In this document: piece after piece, positions 31,388-35,783 of the stretch | How positions within the stretch are numbered: position 1 is the first letter of the stretch | Layout of the letters: each line of letters begins with the position of its first letter | Assembly: GCA_944380295.1 (NCBI GenBank) | Contig: CALWHE010000015.1 | Coordinates: forward strand, 1 to 35,783 | DNA from: an uncultured Christensenellaceae bacterium | Lineage (GTDB): Bacteria; Bacillota; Clostridia; Christensenellales; UBA3700 | DNA length: 35,783 nucleotides | Direction: 5' to 3' | Made by a program: the position numbers and the translations under genes | The notes under the pieces: generated by a model | What the model was told of the DNA's origin: nothing | Seen by the model: only the letters and a program-made list of their open reading frames with translations | Databases searched by the model: none

Positions 31388-31472
31388 AGTTCATACAAAT
31401 CTGTGGTAAAATAGAGCTGCAAAACAAAATTTACACTAGAGGAGACTTGTATGAACTACAAACATTTTACCA
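31388..31472 (+). promoter_or_regulatory. Interlocked inverted repeats in the transposase leader
   Basis: Two inverted pairs alternate: AGTTCATACAA (31388-31398) with TTGTATGAACT (31447-31457, containing the start codon), and TGGTAAAAT (31404-31412) with ATTTTACCA (31464-31472). Order a1-a2-b1-b2 permits a pseudoknot or competing folds that would hide the transposase start in read-through RNA. Confidence 0.55.
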
Positions 31473-32329
31473 TAGAAGAGCGCTGTTGTCTACGAGAATA
31501 CTTTGTTAAAGGAAAAAGTTACCGCGAAATTGCGAGACTTTTGGGCAGGAACGTGAGTTCTGTATCGAGGGAGTTAAGGCGGAACTGCACGTTTTACAGA
31601 GATATTCCCAGATACTATCCGTATACGGCGCAAAAGAAAAGCGATCTTCGGAACAGTTGCCGCCACCGCGGGATGTTCTGGAAACAAGAGGTGTTGGATT
31701 ACATAGACGAGAAGTTGTCGCAAACGTGGTCACCCGAACAGATCTCCAAAACGCCATGCTGGATGAAGATGCCGTCATTCAAAACCATTTATCGTTGGAT
31801 AGACGAAAGGTATCTTCGCTCCACCCTTAAAAACCTACGCAGGAAAGGGAAAACGCGGAAGCGGTTAGGGAACGGCGGAAGGTTCACGACCGGGAAAAGC
31901 ATACGCAAACGGGATAAGAGCGTATACAACCGCAAAGAATTCGGGCATTGGGAAGCGGACACGGTGGTGTCCGGGCAAGGGAAAAGCAAAGCGTGTTTTG
32001 CCACGCTCGCGGAGAGAAAGACGAGATACTATATCGCCGTGAAGATCCCTGACAGAAAAGGAGAAACGATGGCGAAAGCAATCATAGAGGTGCTTTCCAA
32101 GTTTCCCAAAGAAGCGGTAAAGACGATCACCTGCGACCGAGGGAGCGAGTTCGCCTGTTGGAGAGAGATAGAGAAAGCGCTGCAATGCGATATGTATTTT
32201 GCCGATCCGTATTGCGCATGGCAAAAAGGGACGAACGAGAACTTGAACGGACTGCTGCGGGAGTTTTACCCGAAAGGCAGGAATCTTTCTCGGGTCAGTC
32301 CCGCGACTCTGAAAAAAACCTGGCGTTGA
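31451..32329 (+). CDS. IS30-family transposase, C-terminus in the -1 frame
   Basis: A 292-residue DDE transposase. The N-terminal helix-turn-helix (FTIEERCCLREYFVKGKSY, then IARLLGRNVSSVSRELRRN) binds the element ends. The catalytic triad lies at HWEADTVVSG (Asp), TITCDRGSEFA (Asp) and WQKGTNENLNG (Glu), all intact. The frame stops at 32327-32329, just after TLKKTWR. The family's expected end (LINxRPRK ... TPxxxF) is present in the -1 frame as NLALINARPKKVLHF and TPQDLFQENL, ending at 32412. The switch lies at an A7 run followed by a perfect palindrome, so the full product would need slippage or the gene is mutated. Good GGAG ribosome binding site upstream. Confidence 0.9.
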   Translation: MNYKHFTIEERCCLREYFVKGKSYREIARLLGRNVSSVSRELRRNCTFYRDIPRYYPYTAQKKSDLRNSCRHRGMFWKQEVLDYIDEKLSQTWSPEQISKTPCWMKMPSFKTIYRWIDERYLRSTLKNLRRKGKTRKRLGNGGRFTTGKSIRKRDKSVYNRKEFGHWEADTVVSGQGKSKACFATLAERKTRYYIAVKIPDRKGETMAKAIIEVLSKFPKEAVKTITCDRGSEFACWREIEKALQCDMYFADPYCAWQKGTNENLNGLLREFYPKGRNLSRVSPATLKKTWR

Positions 32330-32412
32330 TCAACGCCAGGCCAAAGAAAGTTTTGCATTTCCGAACACCGCAAGATTTGTTCCAAGAAAATCTCGCAAAG
32401 TGTTGCACTTAG
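32312..32412 (+). other. A7 slip site, hairpin and -1 frame extension of the transposase
   Basis: A7 at 32312-32318 is followed without a gap by a 22-bp perfect palindrome (32319-32340; 9-bp arms CCTGGCGTT and AACGCCAGG around GATC). tRNA-Lys on AAA at 32315-32317 can slip back one base and keep pairing; RNA polymerase slippage on A7 would have the same effect. The -1 frame then encodes the conserved last ~31 residues of the family. Confidence 0.55.
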
Positions 32413-32456
32413 TTTGACAATTCATCATTTAACGCTCACTCTTTAATAAACACTCT

Positions 32457-33035
32457 TCATTTGTTGTTATTTTCTTCCGCAATGCGGCGGATGACTTTTG
32501 CCGGATTCCCCGCGACAACGACATTTGCGGGAACGTCGTGCGTGACCACGCTCCCCGCGCCGATAACGGCGTTTTCTCCCACTCGCACGCCGGGAAGCAC
32601 AATGGCGCCCGCCCCTATCCACACGCCGCGCTCTATACGGATGGCTTTGGAAGTGAGCGTGCGGCGCAACGGCGGTTCTATCCCGTGGTTTTCCGTGATG
32701 AGGCAGACCCTAGGACCGATAAAAACGTCGTCACCCACGGCGATGCCGCCCCTGTCCATAAAGGTGCAGGCGTGATTTATGAACACGTTTTTGCCCACGC
32801 GGATATTGGCGCCGAAGTCGGTGTAAAAAGGCGTCCAAAGCGTAAAATCGCTCCCCACATTCTGTCCGGTCAACTCGCCGAACAGCCGCCTTATCTCCTC
32901 TTCGTCCAACTCCTGCGTGTTGAGCCGCTGCGTCAGCCTTTTTGCCTTGTCGATGACCGCCTTTATTTTGTAATAATCGGGTTCGTCGCAGGACACGGGC
33001 TCTCCCGACCTGTCGCGCTCCAAAATATCCTTCAT
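32457..33035 (-). CDS. Maltose O-acetyltransferase-like sugar acetyltransferase
   Basis: A 192-residue hexapeptide-repeat acetyltransferase of the LacA/Maa/NodL type, transferring acetyl from acetyl-CoA to a sugar or related hydroxyl. The N-terminal mac domain (MKDILERDRSGEPVS, DPDYYKI-like DEPDYYKI) is followed by left-handed beta-helix repeats. The catalytic His is in ITENHGIEP, and substrate residues lie in FYTDFGANIRVGKNVFINH and CTFMDRGG. I place the start at 33035, preceded by GGGAGG at 6 bases, because the family begins MKDILER; a longer frame to 33059 exists. It overlaps a 31-codon leader ORF as ATGA and sits under a LysR-type promoter. Confidence 0.9.
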   Translation of the reverse strand: MKDILERDRSGEPVSCDEPDYYKIKAVIDKAKRLTQRLNTQELDEEEIRRLFGELTGQNVGSDFTLWTPFYTDFGANIRVGKNVFINHACTFMDRGGIAVGDDVFIGPRVCLITENHGIEPPLRRTLTSKAIRIERGVWIGAGAIVLPGVRVGENAVIGAGSVVTHDVPANVVVAGNPAKVIRRIAEENNNK

Positions 33036-33127
33036 ATTTTCCTCCCAAAACTCAGGCATTTGCCGAGGGTATCGCCCTTTCCGCGGTCAATGCGGCGCGC
33101 CATTGTATTTCCGATCTTCTTTTTCAT
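33032..33127 (-). CDS. 31-residue leader ORF coupled to the acetyltransferase
   Basis: A short ORF (starts MKKKIGNTMARRIDRGKG, ends SFGRKI) has the best ribosome binding site of the region (GGAGGT, 5 bases before ATG) and its TGA overlaps the acetyltransferase ATG as ATGA. The acetyltransferase ribosome binding site lies inside it. It is Lys/Arg-rich and could be a leader peptide that opens the downstream start, or the stub of a deleted gene. I do not recognise the peptide. Confidence 0.5.
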   Translation of the reverse strand: MKKKIGNTMARRIDRGKGDTLGKCLSFGRKI

Positions 33128-33180
33128 TTCGACCTCCGAAAAAAATATGTGCGCAAAGACTTGTTCGTCCTTACGCACTT

Positions 33181-33209
33181 ATTATATTGCAGCCGTTTTA
33201 TTATGTAAA
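33181..33209 (-). promoter_or_regulatory. LysR-type promoter of the acetyltransferase
   Basis: Minus strand TTTACA (33209-33204), 17-bp spacer, TATAAT (33186-33181). The same boxes and spacing recur ahead of the LysR gene. Confidence 0.8.
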
Positions 33210-33247
33210 ATACTTGTTTTTTATCATCTGTTATGCATCATGGTTAT
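33204..33247 (-). repeat. Shared regulatory element, copy 1 (acetyltransferase)
   Basis: A 44-bp stretch from the -35 box upstream matches 35229-35272 at 35 of 44 positions. The location, about -30 to -75, is where LysR-type regulators bind. Conserved words on the minus strand: ATAAC, TGCATA, ATGAT and AAGTATTTTACA. Confidence 0.75.
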
Positions 33248-33254
33248 CCCCGGA

Positions 33255-34217
33255 TCACAGCGCGCCGACTATCTTATGCGGCAGATAAAGTTCATCGATA
33301 TATGCCACATCCTCATCGGTAAGCGGCACGTCAAACGCTTTTACCGCGTCGTCGAGATACTTTTCCTTGGTCGCGCCCACAACGGGAGAAGCCACGCCCT
33401 TTTTGAAATGCCACGCAAAGGTGACGGCGGTCATGCTCGTCCCGTATTTTTCGGCAAGCTCTTTGATACGGGCGGCGATGAGCTTGTCCGTATCTTCGGT
33501 GGAATCGTATTTTCCGTGCGCCACTTTATCCGTTTGACTGCGCAGGGTATCCGCTTCCCAGTTCGGGCGGGCACACCTGCCTGCCGCCAAAGGACTATAC
33601 GGCGTAAGCGCCACGTTCATCCGCTTGCAGACGGGAATAAGTTCGCGCTCATCCTCGCGGTATAGGGGATTGTAATGGTTTTGCATGGACACAAAGGGCG
33701 TGAAACCGTTGTCGCGCGCCGCAAGCTGCATATCGTAAAACTGATAGCCGAACATGGCGGACGCGCCCAGCGCCCTCACCTTGCCCGCCTTGACCAACCC
33801 GTGGAGCGCTTCCATCGTCTCTTCAACGGGCGTTCCGTAGTCAAAGCGGTGGATGATGTAGAGATCGAGATAGTCCGTGCCGAGGCGCTTCAATGTGCCT
33901 TCTATCTCCCTGTTGATGGCTTGGCACGAGAGGTGCCCTTCGTTGAAATAAACTTTGGACGCAAGCACCACCTTGTCGCGCGCAACGTTGTTTTTGATGG
34001 CGCGTCCCAAATATTCTTCGCTCGTGCCCGCCGAATAGCTGTTGGCGGTGTCGAAAAAGTTGACGCCCAAATCGAGCGCGTGTCTGATGATCTTTTCGCT
34101 CTCTTCCGGATTTAACGTCCAGGCGTGCATTTTGCTCGCTCGATCGCCAAAACTCATGCAGCCAAGGCAAAAACGCGAAATTTCTATGCCGCTGTTTCCC
34201 AACTTTGTGTATTGCAT
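33255..34217 (-). CDS. Aldo/keto reductase
   Basis: A 320-residue NADP(H)-dependent oxidoreductase of the AKR fold (YajO/Tas-like branch). The catalytic tetrad is visible: Asp in FFDTANSYSAG, with Tyr in the same motif, Lys in VLASKVYF and His in LYIIHRFD. The C-terminal cofactor region includes VVGATKEKYLDDAV. Substrate unknown; likely a carbonyl or sugar-like aldehyde. The ATG at 34217 lies one base after the LysR stop, with AAGGAGG inside the LysR gene, so the pair is co-translated. Confidence 0.93.
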   Translation of the reverse strand: MQYTKLGNSGIEISRFCLGCMSFGDRASKMHAWTLNPEESEKIIRHALDLGVNFFDTANSYSAGTSEEYLGRAIKNNVARDKVVLASKVYFNEGHLSCQAINREIEGTLKRLGTDYLDLYIIHRFDYGTPVEETMEALHGLVKAGKVRALGASAMFGYQFYDMQLAARDNGFTPFVSMQNHYNPLYREDERELIPVCKRMNVALTPYSPLAAGRCARPNWEADTLRSQTDKVAHGKYDSTEDTDKLIAARIKELAEKYGTSMTAVTFAWHFKKGVASPVVGATKEKYLDDAVKAFDVPLTDEDVAYIDELYLPHKIVGAL

Positions 34218-34218
34218 A

Positions 34219-35097
34219 TCATGCCTCCTTGCAATGCTCTTTGATAAACTCGATAAATTTGCTCACCGTGCGCGTCATGGGTTGACCCTTGTATATGAGC
34301 GTGTTGCGCGCGGTAAGTTCGGGATAAAAGGGTTTGAAGATGACGTTAGGCGAATTGTAGAGGGATACCGCGCCCTCTATGCACAGCGCCGCGCCTATTT
34401 CGCCGTCCACCAGCATGGCGGCGTTGTATAAGAGATTGTATGTGGCGTAGATCTCCATCTTGTCGTAATATTCGCCGAACCAATCGGCAACGCCGTGCGA
34501 AACGCCCTGCTTTGACACAAACACCCTGTGACCCGCCAAGTCTTCGCGCGTGACGCGCTCCCTTTGCGAGAGCGGGCATTTGGCGGGCACGAGCACGCCC
34601 CAACGCTCTTTGACGGGCAGCACTATCCTCTCGTATTTGGAAAGATCGCTGTTGCCGATGATGACGCCGAGATCGAGCGTGCCGCGTTCCAGCCGCTCTT
34701 TGACGTGTTCCGCATTGTTGGAATAAATGTCGAAACGAACGGCGGGATAAAGCGCGCTGAATCCACGCATCACTTCCGCCAAAAAACGCATCACGCTGCC
34801 TTCGCCGCTGCCGATGGCTATCGTTCCGCTTATCTCTTCCTGCCCGCTTTGAAATTCCCGCTCCGTCTTTTCCGTGAGATCTACTATCTCCTGCGCACGG
34901 CGGCGCAGCAGCATCCCCTCTTCCGTAAGCGTGGTGCTGTGCCTGCCGCGCACAAACAGCTGCGTGCCCAATTCTTCTTCCAGCTGCATCATCTGGCGGG
35001 AAAGCGCCGGCTGAGAGATGTGCAAAATGTCCGCCGCGCGCGTGATGTTCTCCTCCCGCGCCACCGCCAGAAAATATTTTAAGATACGGTATTCCAT
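34219..35097 (-). CDS. LysR family transcriptional regulator
   Basis: A 292-residue LysR-type regulator. The N-terminal winged helix-turn-helix is typical (YFLAVAREENITRAAD, then LHISQPALSRQMMQLEEELG and LFVRGRHSTTLTEEG). The effector-binding domain (about 90-290) follows (GTIAIGSGEGSVMRFLAEV, LDLGVIIGN). It likely regulates its own transcript (LysR plus the reductase) and the acetyltransferase, since both promoters carry the same 44-bp element. AGGAGGG precedes the ATG at 35097. The inducer is unknown. Confidence 0.94.
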   Translation of the reverse strand: MEYRILKYFLAVAREENITRAADILHISQPALSRQMMQLEEELGTQLFVRGRHSTTLTEEGMLLRRRAQEIVDLTEKTEREFQSGQEEISGTIAIGSGEGSVMRFLAEVMRGFSALYPAVRFDIYSNNAEHVKERLERGTLDLGVIIGNSDLSKYERIVLPVKERWGVLVPAKCPLSQRERVTREDLAGHRVFVSKQGVSHGVADWFGEYYDKMEIYATYNLLYNAAMLVDGEIGAALCIEGAVSLYNSPNVIFKPFYPELTARNTLIYKGQPMTRTVSKFIEFIKEHCKEA

Positions 35098-35205
35098 ATG
35101 CCCTCCTTCCTGTCACGCCCCGCACCGCTTGGCAGCAAGCGCCGCTCCGTAAGTCTTCCGCCCACCGTCCCTTATGCAATGCCTCCGGCTTTCTTTTTCC
35201 CTTAA

Positions 35206-35234
35206 ATTATACCATGCGTGCATGGCAATGTAAA
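35206..35234 (-). promoter_or_regulatory. Promoter of the LysR-reductase operon
   Basis: Minus strand TTTACA (35234-35229), 17-bp spacer, TATAAT (35211-35206), identical in boxes and spacing to the acetyltransferase promoter. Confidence 0.8.
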
Positions 35235-35272
35235 ATACTTATTTTTAATCATAAGATATGCAATGTAGTTAT
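35229..35272 (-). repeat. Shared regulatory element, copy 2 (LysR gene)
   Basis: Counterpart of 33204-33247 (35 of 44 identical), covering the -35 box and the upstream activator region of the LysR promoter. The 35273-35312 stretch up to the CRISPR array shows nothing further. Confidence 0.75.
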
Positions 35273-35312
35273 TGCTCAATATAATACTTTGAAACCGTTT
35301 CTGCCCAAAAAA

Positions 35313-35783
35313 TATTTAGTGCCATATGAAACCACATCGTTCTAAAACAGCGTCATAATGTCGAAATTGAGGAAGACGATTTTAGTGCCATATGAAACCA
35401 CATCGTTCTAAAACACGTAATTTTTTCATAAACCGTGCAAGATATTTTAGTGCCATATGAAACCACATCGTTCTAAAACTTCGGCATAACCGCATAAAAG
35501 ACGTCAAACATTTTAGTGCCATATGAAACCACATCGTTCTAAAACGTGAGTATGAAGAACACGCAATAGCATGTATTTTAGTGCCATATGAAACCACATC
35601 GTTCTAAAACAGTGTTTTCCAAATAGAATTGACGTTGCCGATTTTAGTGCCATATGAAACCACATCGTTCTAAAACTGTTGATATTGCCACAAAACGCGC
35701 TCACAAATTTTAGTGCCATATGAAACCACATCGTTCTAAAACAGTGTTTTCCAAATAGAATTGACGTTGCCGATTTTAGTGCC
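35313..35783 (-). CRISPR. Type II CRISPR array, partial at right edge
   Basis: Seven full 36-bp repeats begin at 35313, 35379, 35444, 35510, 35575, 35641 and 35707, with an 11-base eighth at 35773. The seven spacers are 29 or 30 bases. On the minus strand the repeat begins GTTTTAGAACGATG and ends GGCACTAAAAT, the GTTTTAGA start of Cas9 systems (II-A-like; II-C not excluded). The repeat at 35313 differs at its last two bases (minus sense), as expected for the leader-distal end, so the leader and cas genes should lie right of the window. No cas gene or tracrRNA anti-repeat was found inside. Spacers at 35611-35640 and 35743-35772 are identical. Confidence 0.97.

Larger units (their letters stand above)
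31361..32411 (+). mobile_element. IS30-family insertion sequence
   Basis: A 1051-bp element bounded by inverted repeats that begin TAAGTGCAACA: left end 31361-31371, right end 32401-32411 as TGTTGCACTTA; weaker similarity continues inward (GTTGAGAGA against CTTTGCGAGA). It carries a single transposase gene. The flanking bases (TAT at the left, GTT at the right) show no clear target duplication, so the ends are probably not from one simple insertion. Confidence 0.85.

Noticed and set aside
35382..35731. Two minus-strand ORFs encoding a repeated peptide with FRTMWFHMALK units
   Set aside because: They are translations of the CRISPR repeat and spacers; the peptide repeats match the 65-66-bp repeat-spacer period.

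Overview
The window looks like part of the chromosome of an anaerobic, probably gut-dwelling member of the Bacillota (class Clostridia). The pointers are AGGAGG-type ribosome binding sites, TTGACA/TATAAT promoters, a type III glutamine synthetase, a DUF3793-flavodoxin pair, a TatD-linked radical SAM protein, a CBM9-like protein and moderately high GC. A Christensenellales-like lineage is my guess; no rRNA or other phylogenetic marker proves it. The right edge stops 11 bases into a CRISPR repeat, so this may be a contig end.

Layout. (1) 1-2482, minus: a promoter with two GTTCG..CGAAC palindromes drives DUF3793 protein, flavodoxin, a metal-binding HMA protein (interrupted by an in-frame TAG), a GNAT acetyltransferase and a SAM methyltransferase cut by the left edge. 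(2) 2502-6843, minus: a self-regulated TetR gene, then two ABC half-transporters of the YbtPQ/IrtAB type, preceded by two more copies of the same palindrome. Flavodoxin plus a siderophore-type transporter suggests a metal, probably iron, limitation regulon with an unfamiliar operator. (3) 6968-11154: a GNAT gene with an odd N-terminus, a GtrA-like membrane protein, tRNA-Leu(CAA) and glnN. (4) 11168-18152, minus: lipoprotein, metG, TatD nuclease, TatD-linked radical SAM and rsmA run as one tightly packed housekeeping operon ending at a strong terminator; an uncharacterised linker protein follows separately.

(5) 18573-27865, minus: one long apparent operon for surface carbohydrate: membrane-anchored surface protein, NahK-like sugar kinase, galE, Wzy-like polymerase, a Wzz/BY-kinase-like protein with a lost P-loop, a CapD/FlaA1-type dehydratase with a charged tail, and a CBM9-like protein. 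It probably makes UDP-hexosamine precursors and polymerises them into a glycan. (6) 28029-30872, plus, divergent from it: a GH20 homologue without its catalytic Asp-Glu pair, translationally coupled to nagA; together with NahK/GalE this is an amino-sugar theme.

(7) 31031-32412: a gene fragment cut exactly at the end of an IS30-family element, whose transposase is split by a -1 frameshift at an A7 run. The other flank does not continue the broken gene, so this is a rearrangement or an assembly join. (8) 32457-35272, minus: LysR regulator, aldo/keto reductase, a 31-codon leader ORF and a maltose-acetyltransferase-like gene. The LysR and acetyltransferase promoters share a 44-bp element, which defines a small LysR regulon. 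(9) 35313-35783: a type II CRISPR array in minus orientation with seven full repeats, seven spacers (two identical) and a partial eighth repeat; cas genes are expected just beyond the right edge.

Many neighbouring genes overlap by 1-22 bases (often ATGA), so translational coupling is the rule here. The most unusual signals are the GTTCG palindrome regulon, the GH20 pseudo-active site, the P-loop-less BY-kinase-like protein, the LysR twin promoters and the recoding and leader structures of the IS30 element.
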